Source of the DNA: Pseudopedobacter sp044361595
Lineage (GTDB): Bacteria; Bacteroidota; Bacteroidia; Sphingobacteriales; Sphingobacteriaceae
Assembly: GCA_044361595.1 (NCBI GenBank)
Contig: JBIKIN010000011.1
Span: 72,170 to 136,169, forward strand
Direction: 5' to 3'
DNA: 64,000 nt
Both the position numbers and the translations under genes were made by a program. This document shows, piece after piece, positions 1 to 7,461 of the stretch. How positions within the stretch are numbered: the stretch's first letter is position 1; each line of letters starts with the position of its first letter. The notes beneath the pieces were generated by a model. It worked only from the letters and a program-made list of their open reading frames with translations. It was not told the origin of the DNA and did no database searches.

Positions 1-144
1 TGATTTCTCTATTTGTGTTAAAAAATCGGCACCATCTTCGGCCACTAACACAACTTCAATTAATTCCGAAAAATTTAATTGGTCTTTTAGCGAGTTTCTC
101 AATAAACGCTTATCATCTACTATGGCAATAGGTATTTTTTTCAT
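1..144 (-). CDS. Response regulator, N-terminal part (runs off the left edge)
   Basis: The gene starts at 144 and its first 48 codons are visible. The protein begins MKKIPIAIVDDKRLLRNSL, a normal receiver-domain beta1 with the acidic pair DD at residues 10-11. It lies downstream of the kinase at 322-2598 on the same strand. That kinase has a HisKA_3 core, which usually pairs with NarL/LuxR-type regulators, so a DNA-binding output is likely but lies outside the window. A perfect hairpin separates the two genes, so the regulator may have its own promoter. Confidence 0.85.
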   Translation of the reverse strand, partial: MKKIPIAIVDDKRLLRNSLKDQLNFSELIEVVLVAEDGADFLTQIEKS

Positions 145-160
145 TTTGTTAAATTATAAA

Positions 161-186
161 AAAGGCTGCAAATAAATGCAGCCTTT
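161..186 (-). terminator. Hairpin between kinase and response regulator
   Basis: A perfect 10-bp stem (AAAGGCTGCA paired with TGCAGCCTTT) surrounds a 6-base loop. On the minus strand it is followed by TTTTATAATTT, as in an intrinsic terminator. It lies after the kinase stop and 17 bases before the regulator start, so it may end or attenuate the kinase transcript. Confidence 0.6.
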
Positions 187-301
187 AATCAAACCTCAAC
201 TATGATCTCACAAATTAATTGAGCTAAAACTTAATCATTACAAACGGTGTTGTAAATGCTCAACCAATTATTCAAAAAAACAGTAAAATAGAAGGATTAT
301 C

Positions 302-320
302 AATAACTCATATGCAGTAT
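302..320. promoter_or_regulatory. CATATG-centred motif, copy 1
   Basis: AATAACTCATATGCAGTAT matches 17 of 19 bases of the motif at 5280-5298 and 6629-6647. It sits just past the kinase stop and about 160 bases upstream of the response-regulator start, so it may be an operator for the regulator. The function is inferred from recurrence and position only. Confidence 0.4.
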
Positions 321-321
321 T

Positions 322-2598
322 TTAACCTAAAGGTACCATAATACTTACTGCAGTACCTTTATTTGGTGCGCTATCAAAATGGACAGTTCCTTTTAAATAT
401 TGGATACGAGTATTAATGTTTTTTAAACCTATACCTGTAAAACCATCTATTGCTGCGACATTAAAACCTACTCCATTATCTTTTATTAATGCCCTTATAA
501 ATTTCTTATCATTCTCTATAGCAATAGTTAATTCGCTTGCTTTAGCATGCTTTATAATATTACTCACCAGCTCTTGAATTACCTTATAAAGTATAACTTC
601 TTCGTTATGTTCTAATTGATCGCTAAAGCCCTTAGCCGAAAAATTCACCTTTAGGTTTTGCTCGTCTAATTTTTCTATAAAAGATTTAATATCTGATGCG
701 ATACCCGATTTTAGTAAGGTATTTGGCATCATCTTGTGAGATATAATCCTCACCTCTTTGCAACTCTCATCTACTAGCGCAAGTGTTTTTTCGGCCAAAA
801 ATTTCTCGTTATTACTTTCAAAATTTATTCTGTCAAATAAACCCGATAGGTTCATTTTTACTGCAGAAAAAAGCTGGCCCACGCCGTCGTGTAAATCGCT
901 ACCAATTCGTTTGCGTTCGTTTTCTTCCGCATCAATCACGGCTTTGGTTAATTGCTCTCTTTGCTTGGCTTGTTCAGTTGCTAAAATGGCTTTTTGTTCT
1001 AGCTGCTTTTTTCTAAACAGCCCATAACCTATTAGCAGTAATAGCGCACTACTTATAGCCACAATAATTATGGTATTATTTTTTTGTTTGATTGCTGCTT
1101 GTTTTTGCTGTAATGCCAATTCTTTTTGTAAGCCTTCTTTAGTAAGTGTATTGATTTTTTTCTCTTTTATTGTAGAATCTAACCTATTCTGAAGTATAGT
1201 TTGATTCTGGGAAAAAAGCATCAAGCTATCTTCTGCCAGTGCAAATTTTTGTTGAGAGATATCAAATAAATTCTTACTGATTGCTAACTGTTGAGCTACA
1301 ACTTGTAAACCTTTTAATGAATCGGATTTGTTGAGGAGCGATATTTTATTCTCTTTTAGGTTAGTTTCATATTTGGTTTGTAGTTCTAGAAGCTTGCCAT
1401 TTGAAGTTTCATTAATTAGCAACTCCTTATGTACAATTTGCGAATCCTTATATAAAAAAGCAGATTTCATGTCGTTTATCTCATTATAAAAAGCAGCAAG
1501 ACTACTATATAAAGTATGCTTAAATTTTAAAAATTCTGGGGATGTTTTTGCAATTGCAAGTGCCTTCTTTTCTAAAGTGATTGCTTCATTTAAACGATTA
1601 GTGCCACTCAAAAAGCTCGCATAATTATTATAATTTATGATTAACGACTCTTTGTCATCATCTTCTTGAGCAATTATTAAAGCTGCTTTCAAATATTTTT
1701 CAGCATTTTCTTCATCTCCAATTCTCTCATAGCAACTTGCCAAAGTGCTTGTACTTACTCTTTCAACATTGCGATTTTTAATTTTCTCATTAAGCTTTAA
1801 ATTTTCTTTTAAAACTGGGATTGCTTCATTATATTTTTTTTGCCCATGATAAATGCTAGCAATATTTGCATTCACGTTTAAAATTTGCAACTCATCATTA
1901 TTATTTTTTGCAATTACTTTAGCTTGATTAAAAAATTTTAAAGCGATGTCGTAATTTTTTAAATTATAATTTATAACCCCAATATTCATCGTCACACTTC
2001 CCTTCAACTTTTGTTCGTTAGCTTTTTCGTAAAAATCAACCGCCTTATAATAGTAATCAAGTGCTTTTTCAAAATTACTTTTAGCATAAAAACTGTTACC
2101 AGTATTATGGCAGCAATTTCCTAAACGTTTTAAATTATTTGATTTTTTAAATAATTCACTTGCTACTAAATAATTCTCAATTGACGTATCGAATTTTTTT
2201 AACGAATTAAATACAGTTCCGTTATAAAAATAACTTCTTCCTAACTCATCAATTACATTATTCTGTTTTCCGTAAATTATCGCCTGAGACAAATATGTTA
2301 AAGCATCAGTGTAATTTGTATTTAGAATATTATAGTAGGATAATTCGTTGTAACCTTTTACAACGCTAACATGTTTTTTAATTTTTTTTGATAAACTTAT
2401 ACCTTGTAAGTAATTCTTTGTAGCATTTATAGCGTCTTTTTTTTGCTCAAAATCTTTAGCTAATTCATAAAATTTAATAATCTGCAGAGAATCATTGCTT
2501 TGATTTAAAGTGTTTTTTTTAAAACTATCTATTTGTTTAGGTTGTGCGGACACAAAAACAACACAAAATAAAATAGCAAGCAGCAGTTTATATTTCAT
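322..2598 (-). CDS. TPR sensor histidine kinase (HisKA_3 type)
   Basis: A 758-residue exported or membrane kinase. A signal peptide (residues 1-18) leads into a periplasmic TPR domain (about 35-390) and a coiled coil. One membrane helix follows near 507-527, then a HisKA_3 domain with the phospho-acceptor in RKRIGSDLHDGVGQ (His about 570). The HATPase_c domain has the N-box region ELVSNIIKHAKA, the G1 motif DNGVGF and the late motif GIGLKNI. It should autophosphorylate and pass phosphate to the regulator encoded downstream. Related Bacteroidota proteins sense unknown periplasmic cues through TPRs. Confidence 0.93.
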   Translation of the reverse strand: MKYKLLLAILFCVVFVSAQPKQIDSFKKNTLNQSNDSLQIIKFYELAKDFEQKKDAINATKNYLQGISLSKKIKKHVSVVKGYNELSYYNILNTNYTDALTYLSQAIIYGKQNNVIDELGRSYFYNGTVFNSLKKFDTSIENYLVASELFKKSNNLKRLGNCCHNTGNSFYAKSNFEKALDYYYKAVDFYEKANEQKLKGSVTMNIGVINYNLKNYDIALKFFNQAKVIAKNNNDELQILNVNANIASIYHGQKKYNEAIPVLKENLKLNEKIKNRNVERVSTSTLASCYERIGDEENAEKYLKAALIIAQEDDDKESLIINYNNYASFLSGTNRLNEAITLEKKALAIAKTSPEFLKFKHTLYSSLAAFYNEINDMKSAFLYKDSQIVHKELLINETSNGKLLELQTKYETNLKENKISLLNKSDSLKGLQVVAQQLAISKNLFDISQQKFALAEDSLMLFSQNQTILQNRLDSTIKEKKINTLTKEGLQKELALQQKQAAIKQKNNTIIIVAISSALLLLIGYGLFRKKQLEQKAILATEQAKQREQLTKAVIDAEENERKRIGSDLHDGVGQLFSAVKMNLSGLFDRINFESNNEKFLAEKTLALVDESCKEVRIISHKMMPNTLLKSGIASDIKSFIEKLDEQNLKVNFSAKGFSDQLEHNEEVILYKVIQELVSNIIKHAKASELTIAIENDKKFIRALIKDNGVGFNVAAIDGFTGIGLKNINTRIQYLKGTVHFDSAPNKGTAVSIMVPLG

Positions 2599-2700
2599 AA
2601 AATTTTATTATCGTAGATTAATTATACTTTACTAGGTATTTAATTTTATAATGGTATAAAATATTTCGTAGAAATTAAAATTTAAGTCTAATAATATATT

Positions 2701-2834
2701 GCACAAGCCTTTGTGCATAAACCCAATTGGCATCGGAAAGCTTTTTTGCGTGTTAGCAATTGTGTAAAGGAAAAATGCATTTAGCAGAAAACTGGACTAG
2801 CGAGACCTTTGAAACACCAGCCCTTGCTTTTCTA
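2701..2834 (-). repeat. Interspersed repeat, about 130 bp, copy A
   Basis: This stretch holds no gene. Read on the minus strand it runs from GAAAAGCAAGGGCT through TAGTCCAGTTTTCTGCT to a final CAAAGGCTTGTGC. The same ordered blocks occur at 14048-14185 in the opposite orientation. The rest of 2599-2898 is AT-rich upstream DNA of the kinase plus the terminator at 2844-2875. Confidence 0.6.
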
Positions 2835-2843
2835 AAAAACAAA

Positions 2844-2875
2844 AAACACCAAAGAATTTAATATCCTTGGTGTTT
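2844..2875 (-). terminator. Terminator after the 224-aa exported protein gene
   Basis: A 9-bp perfect stem (AAACACCAA with TTGGTGTTT) is followed on the minus strand by a U-rich run. It lies 24 bases after the stop at 2899, as expected for an intrinsic terminator of the 5227-2899 transcript. Confidence 0.7.
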
Positions 2876-2898
2876 CAAAATTATAGGTAGATGGTTGA

Positions 2899-3573
2899 TT
2901 ACCAAAACAAGCTAAAACCAAAATCTACTGAACTATATTTACCCTTAATTAAAGCCCCTGTTGAGTTATCTGTAGTAAAACTATTAAAGTTAGGACTAAC
3001 ATTAATACCTAATTTATCTCCAACTCGGTATGTACAATTAAAAGCTAATTTTTTGTTACGGGCATTATATGGTCCACTTTCTTGATTGTTAAAGAAAAAC
3101 GAATAATGATACTTGGTATTTACTACAATTTTATCATTAACATAAGTTAAAATAGACAAGCTAGCACCAGGAAAGGTAATACCTGCTGTGCTAAAACCAG
3201 CCGATTTAAACCCACCAATTACACCTAAACCTATATGTGTTTCTGAGCCTAAAATTCTGATAGGTTTATTTGGATTAAGATACCAGCCCCAATCAACCTC
3301 GGCCCAAGCGCCATGTACAGTTTCAGGTGCTTCTACACTACCTCCCCAATCTATATTTGGTACAAGAGATAAATCCATACCTACCCAAGCGGTATTACCT
3401 GCTAACCAATCTACCACAAAAATTACGTTGTTTTGTTTAAACTTTGTATCGCCACTCTTTAAAGTCACATCCGCACTGCTCATTCTATATAGGCCAAAGT
3501 ATAATTGATCGTCTTGTGCTTTAGCTCCTACCATTAGGAACATAAATGCTGTTAATATGATTAATTTTTTCAT
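2899..3573 (-). CDS. Exported protein of unknown function, probable outer-membrane barrel
   Basis: 224 residues with a clear signal peptide (cut after GAKA, residue 19). The rest is rich in alternating aromatic and polar residues and ends in FGFSLFW. A terminal aromatic residue after a beta strand is common in outer-membrane barrels. No family name can be assigned with confidence. The start lies 4 bases after the stop of the 549-aa gene, so the two are co-transcribed, and a strong terminator follows. Confidence 0.8.
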   Translation of the reverse strand: MKKLIILTAFMFLMVGAKAQDDQLYFGLYRMSSADVTLKSGDTKFKQNNVIFVVDWLAGNTAWVGMDLSLVPNIDWGGSVEAPETVHGAWAEVDWGWYLNPNKPIRILGSETHIGLGVIGGFKSAGFSTAGITFPGASLSILTYVNDKIVVNTKYHYSFFFNNQESGPYNARNKKLAFNCTYRVGDKLGINVSPNFNSFTTDNSTGALIKGKYSSVDFGFSLFW

Positions 3574-3577
3574 CGTT

Positions 3578-5227
3578 TTACTTTTTAATACTTACAAATA
3601 CCACTTCGCTTTCTTTGGCTTTTTTGGTGATGTTGCCACCTACTAATAATATTTTATCATCGTTATCTAACACTATTGGCTCATTAAATTGTAGCCCCCA
3701 GTTATCATTCTTTAGCGATTCATATTTTATATTTTTACTAGCCAAATCATAAGTAATTATAGACGGAGCCGTTAACAATTGTTTAGATTCCTTAGCTGTT
3801 ATAGTGCCTGTTTTTTTATCCCATTTATTGTATTCTGTAACATCCTGTACTATTAAATACATGGTTTTTTTATCTTTAGTGAATGTGAAATAACCCTTTG
3901 AGTACTCGGCTTCTTTAACAATAAAAGCTTCTAAATCTCCTGTTTCGCTAAAAACCGCAGTCTTCAAGTTCTCAAAACGGCCACTATAAATAAATTTCCC
4001 GTTTACGGCATCCATTTGTAAATCGTACATATTAAAGTTTAAATCAGATTTGGTCTTTTCTCCATTCACATTCATTAAAGCTGTTTCAATATTTTCTGGA
4101 GTAAATGATTTAGCATATACTAGTTTGCCATTTTCTATTTTAGCAATTTGAAAATTTGGAAAATCTGATGGTTTTGGTATAGAAAAATCTAGATAAGTTG
4201 TAGCGGTTTTACCAGCGGTTCCAGAAAGATAAACAGCACCATCTTTTTCAAAAACTTGATTAATTGTCCATTGAGAATTTGGGGCAGTAAAGGTAATTTG
4301 TTCTTTGGTATCAAAAGTAGTTCCATCAATTCTAATGTATTCGTACTGATTTGCTGGAGCTACTTTACCTGTTGATTTCTTGTAATTGATTGTTCGAGTT
4401 AAAAAAACATAATCAAATTTACCTGGTGCTTGCTCAATTTCTTTACCATAAACTAAGCATTGATAATCAAAAGTTAGCACTTTTTCTTTAATAATATCCG
4501 CATTTTCATCATACTTTCTAAACACATTGTGGGTTTTTGTAAGGTCGGGGTTTACATATCCAGTATTAAACAAAACATGCCCACCATTTGGTATTGGATG
4601 ATTAAATGTAGGTATCCACAATTGTCCTTTTGCCTCTTTTGCATCAGTTACGCTTATTTTAAAAGCGGCTGGATTTTCAAAACATTCATCAGCACCGTAC
4701 TTTTTTAAACTACCACCAACTTTAATCCCAATTTTTGACACGCCTACCTTAAACCCAGTTATTCCCGCAACACCTGTAACTATTTTGGTAAACATATAGC
4801 TATAATCAACTTTACCAGTAGGCATAGCCAAAGCAGTGAATAAAGGCTCCCCTGATATTACATTAAATTTCTTCTTATAAATAATTTCACCATTTAAAAT
4901 AGCATCTTCAGATGTATCGTATTTTTTTTCTACTGTATTGATGTAATTAAAATCTTTATCAAAATAAAGTTTATCAATATTCCAAATAAGACCTTTAAAA
5001 GTTGTAGTAATCATTGACCCACTCCTAGATGTCTCAATATCACAAGAAGGTGATGCAAATTTTAGGTAAGTTTTCTGACTTTTTTCATCAATACCGGCAT
5101 CAATAATTACCCATCCTTTATGCTTGTTTTGAGATTCTAAATCGAAGCTTTTAGTGCTTACTTGTAATTGTGCAAATGCTGTGCTTCCTGCTAACAGCAA
5201 TAGTGCGTTTAATAAAATTCTTTTCAT
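3578..5227 (-). CDS. Exported protein of unknown function (549 aa)
   Basis: A signal peptide (residues 1-19, ending STAFA) precedes about 530 residues of mainly beta character with no transmembrane helix. Many short strands and WxxD/G turns are visible, and the fold may be propeller-like. No catalytic motif is recognised. The gene forms a two-gene unit with the barrel-like protein downstream. Its upstream region, including 36 identical bases around a CATATG motif, is shared with the 391-aa exported protein gene at 5399-6574, so the two are probably regulated together. Confidence 0.8.
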   Translation of the reverse strand: MKRILLNALLLLAGSTAFAQLQVSTKSFDLESQNKHKGWVIIDAGIDEKSQKTYLKFASPSCDIETSRSGSMITTTFKGLIWNIDKLYFDKDFNYINTVEKKYDTSEDAILNGEIIYKKKFNVISGEPLFTALAMPTGKVDYSYMFTKIVTGVAGITGFKVGVSKIGIKVGGSLKKYGADECFENPAAFKISVTDAKEAKGQLWIPTFNHPIPNGGHVLFNTGYVNPDLTKTHNVFRKYDENADIIKEKVLTFDYQCLVYGKEIEQAPGKFDYVFLTRTINYKKSTGKVAPANQYEYIRIDGTTFDTKEQITFTAPNSQWTINQVFEKDGAVYLSGTAGKTATTYLDFSIPKPSDFPNFQIAKIENGKLVYAKSFTPENIETALMNVNGEKTKSDLNFNMYDLQMDAVNGKFIYSGRFENLKTAVFSETGDLEAFIVKEAEYSKGYFTFTKDKKTMYLIVQDVTEYNKWDKKTGTITAKESKQLLTAPSIITYDLASKNIKYESLKNDNWGLQFNEPIVLDNDDKILLVGGNITKKAKESEVVFVSIKK

Positions 5228-5262
5228 TTTGTTTTGAGATTTGATTTAACCAAAAATTCAAT

Positions 5263-5298
5263 AAAATGAGTTAGGCTTCAATAACGCATATGTAGTAT
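5263..5298. promoter_or_regulatory. Shared upstream element with CATATG motif, copy 2
   Basis: These 36 bases, ending AATAACGCATATGTAGTAT, are identical to 6612-6647 and lie at nearly the same distance from the start codon of the downstream gene (36 bases here). Flanking sequence is also similar. It is probably a promoter/operator region common to both exported-protein genes. Confidence 0.55.
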
Positions 5299-5339
5299 AT
5301 TTTGTGAAATAGACTTATATAACAAGGATTTATATCAAA

Positions 5340-5375
5340 AAAAAGCTGTTCTCTTTGTATTGAAAACAGCTTTTT
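5340..5375 (-). terminator. Terminator after the 391-aa exported protein gene
   Basis: An 11-bp stem (AAAAAGCTGTT with AACAGCTTTTT) is flanked by T-rich sequence on the minus strand. It lies 23 bases beyond the stop at 5399. Confidence 0.7.
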
Positions 5376-5398
5376 TTATGATTATATAAAATTTTAGA

Positions 5399-6574
5399 CT
5401 ATAATGTTGCAATTACTAAACGCTCATTTTTACTATCATCTTTATCATCATGACTAAAAATAATATATTTTCCATTGGGTGATATCTGATAGTTTCTTAC
5501 GCCAGCATCTGGTATTTTAGCATTAACAGCTGGGAAACTACCCATTACATTGTTTCCGTTTTCATCAAAAAAGAATAATCCGCTTTTGGTTTTTCTTCTA
5601 GTGGTGATGGTAGTTGCAGTTTCAGTTCGCTTCTCCCAATAATATAGATAACCTACTACGTACCCTTTACCTGGCGCATAATGTATATCCAAACTGGTAT
5701 CCTCCCCTTCTAAAGATTTTTTTATCCTTTTAATGGTTTCATTTTTATCGCCCGTTTGTAAGTTTAACTCATAACCTCCGTAATTAAAGAAAACAATACG
5801 GGGGCTGGCCATAGAACTATTAAAGCCAGATGCAGTTCCACAATCAAACTTCCTTACAAATTTGTTAGCGGTTAAATCAAATATTTCTATGCTACTATTT
5901 TGGGTTTTAGTTACTTCATTAAATACTATAATTTCATCTACTCCAATAAATGTTTTTACATGATAGGCTATATAAGGCTTTTTGCCATCAGGAAGCTTTT
6001 TAATAGTTATTTTACCTGTTGATAAGTCCGCAGATTTTACAACTTCATTCTTATCCATTGAAGCTTTAGTTCTGTTCTCTATAAAAAACAAGCTTTTTCC
6101 ATCTTTAGAAAAGGCCATTTGTCCCATTTCTACATAAGCATTTACAGCAACAGAATGCTCACCTGGTTTTTGAAGTAAAACATCTTCTGGTGCGGTTTGC
6201 CAATTGTTAATGACTCTCACCTCACCTTTATTAAGGACAATTGCTAACTGACCAGAATTTTCTGGGTTGCAAATAATTTTACCAAAAAATGCATAAAGAC
6301 TTGTTTTTTTTATTTTGAAAGTTTTTATTTCGCTTTTTAATTTTAGCGAATAAACTACCAACCTACCTTCCTCTTTCTCTTGTACGTTAACTAAAAACAA
6401 GTAATCTCCGTAGGTTGAAAATACCATATTATCTTCACTCACATAAGGAATATAATTAATAGGTTTTCCGCTTAAGAGTTCTCCACTTATTAGCGCATAC
6501 TGTTTAGGATTAATACTTTGCGCAAATACACTTGTAACAAACAAGCTAAATGCAATAATTAATAACTTTTTCAT
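5399..6574 (-). CDS. Exported protein of unknown function, beta-propeller-like (391 aa)
   Basis: A signal peptide (residues 1-18) is followed by repeated blocks such as YALISGELLSGK, LFLVNVQEKEEG and GYELNLQTGDK, separated by turns. The C-terminal half has YQISPNGKYIIFSHDDKDD, the pattern of a WD40/TolB-like blade. No enzyme motif is seen. It shares its promoter region with the 549-aa gene and has its own terminator, so it is a single-gene unit in the same likely regulon. Confidence 0.78.
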   Translation of the reverse strand: MKKLLIIAFSLFVTSVFAQSINPKQYALISGELLSGKPINYIPYVSEDNMVFSTYGDYLFLVNVQEKEEGRLVVYSLKLKSEIKTFKIKKTSLYAFFGKIICNPENSGQLAIVLNKGEVRVINNWQTAPEDVLLQKPGEHSVAVNAYVEMGQMAFSKDGKSLFFIENRTKASMDKNEVVKSADLSTGKITIKKLPDGKKPYIAYHVKTFIGVDEIIVFNEVTKTQNSSIEIFDLTANKFVRKFDCGTASGFNSSMASPRIVFFNYGGYELNLQTGDKNETIKRIKKSLEGEDTSLDIHYAPGKGYVVGYLYYWEKRTETATTITTRRKTKSGLFFFDENGNNVMGSFPAVNAKIPDAGVRNYQISPNGKYIIFSHDDKDDSKNERLVIATL

Positions 6575-6611
6575 TTTGTTTTTGAGATTTGATTATCTCA
6601 AAAGTTCAACA

Positions 6612-6647
6612 AAATGAGTTAGGCTTCAATAACGCATATGTAGTATT
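6612..6647. promoter_or_regulatory. Shared upstream element with CATATG motif, copy 3
   Basis: Identical over 36 bases to 5263-5298, and placed 37 bases upstream of the start at 6574. The core AATAACGCATATGTAGTAT also resembles 302-320, next to the response-regulator gene. Confidence 0.55.
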
Positions 6648-6697
6648 TTAGAAGAAAAAAAGACTAGCTCTTTTGATTAATGTTGTGGTTTTTTAAT

Positions 6698-7003
6698 TTA
6701 AATTTTTTGATAAAATACTTTACCTACACGCTCTATGTGATTGATAAATTCAGGGTTGTCTAGTTGCTTAAAATTAGAAATATCTATCAAATAGGGGAGC
6801 AATAAATCATCTAAATTTTGAGTGATTTTATTTAAAATATCCAACGAAATACTTAGCCCTTTTACTGTTAAATCTATATCAGAGTTTGGTCTATAATTTC
6901 CCATAGCCCGAGAGCCATAAATGATAACTTGTTCTATCTGAGGGAAACGACCAAAAACATTTTTGATTTTTTCAATATCTATATCTGACAGCCCGAATGA
7001 CAT
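6698..7003 (-). CDS. mntA: MntA-type minimal nucleotidyltransferase antitoxin
   Basis: 101 residues, the usual length of a minimal nucleotidyltransferase. The signature GSx10DxD is exact: G30-S31, ten residues, then D42-I-D44. In the MntA/HepT systems described so far, this enzyme adds AMP to a tyrosine of the HEPN partner and silences it. Its start codon overlaps the stop of the upstream partner gene by one base (TAATG), so translation is coupled. Confidence 0.88.
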   Translation of the reverse strand: MSFGLSDIDIEKIKNVFGRFPQIEQVIIYGSRAMGNYRPNSDIDLTVKGLSISLDILNKITQNLDDLLLPYLIDISNFKQLDNPEFINHIERVGKVFYQKI

Positions 7004-7407
7004 TATAACAATAAGATTAAAGCTTTTTCTAAATTTAAAAATTCTTTGAAATAGTTGTTTTTTAATTCGGCGATGATTTCTTTAGCTACATCTTCATTAT
7101 AAGTATGTGAGCTTTTAATTCTGCTTTCTATCATACTCATCCAAATAGCACCATTTTCTATAAGCCCTCTATTAAATGCTGTTCTAAAAGCATCTCTGCT
7201 GCCAATAATTTCTGTGATTCCTTGGTAGCTCAAATAATCTTTAATTACATTCCAAGATAGTTCGTAGGTGTATTCAAAAGCTTGTATCAAACCTTGCTCT
7301 TCCATTTCATTTAATGATTGGTGAGATACAAATTTCTCTAGCTGCCTTAAAGCTTTTTGATAGTTTTTAAAGCGTTGTTTCCATCGAATGTCTTCTTGGT
7401 TTTGCAT
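7003..7407 (-). CDS. hepT: HepT-like HEPN partner of the minimal nucleotidyltransferase
   Basis: 134 residues, all-helical. It belongs to the HI0074-like 'nucleotidyltransferase substrate binding' family (ALRQLEKFV, FEYTYELSWNVIKDYL, GSRDAFRTAF). It contains the HEPN motif RxxxxHxY at R96, H101 and Y103, the site known in HepT toxins for RNase activity and for AMP addition. The gene is first in a two-gene unit with mntA. It could be a working toxin-antitoxin pair or an older housekeeping pair. Confidence 0.85.
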   Translation of the reverse strand: MQNQEDIRWKQRFKNYQKALRQLEKFVSHQSLNEMEEQGLIQAFEYTYELSWNVIKDYLSYQGITEIIGSRDAFRTAFNRGLIENGAIWMSMIESRIKSSHTYNEDVAKEIIAELKNNYFKEFLNLEKALILLL

Positions 7408-7461
7408 AGTATAAAATTAGTTTTAAAGCATAAATAAATTTAAACCTATTCTTGATCCATA

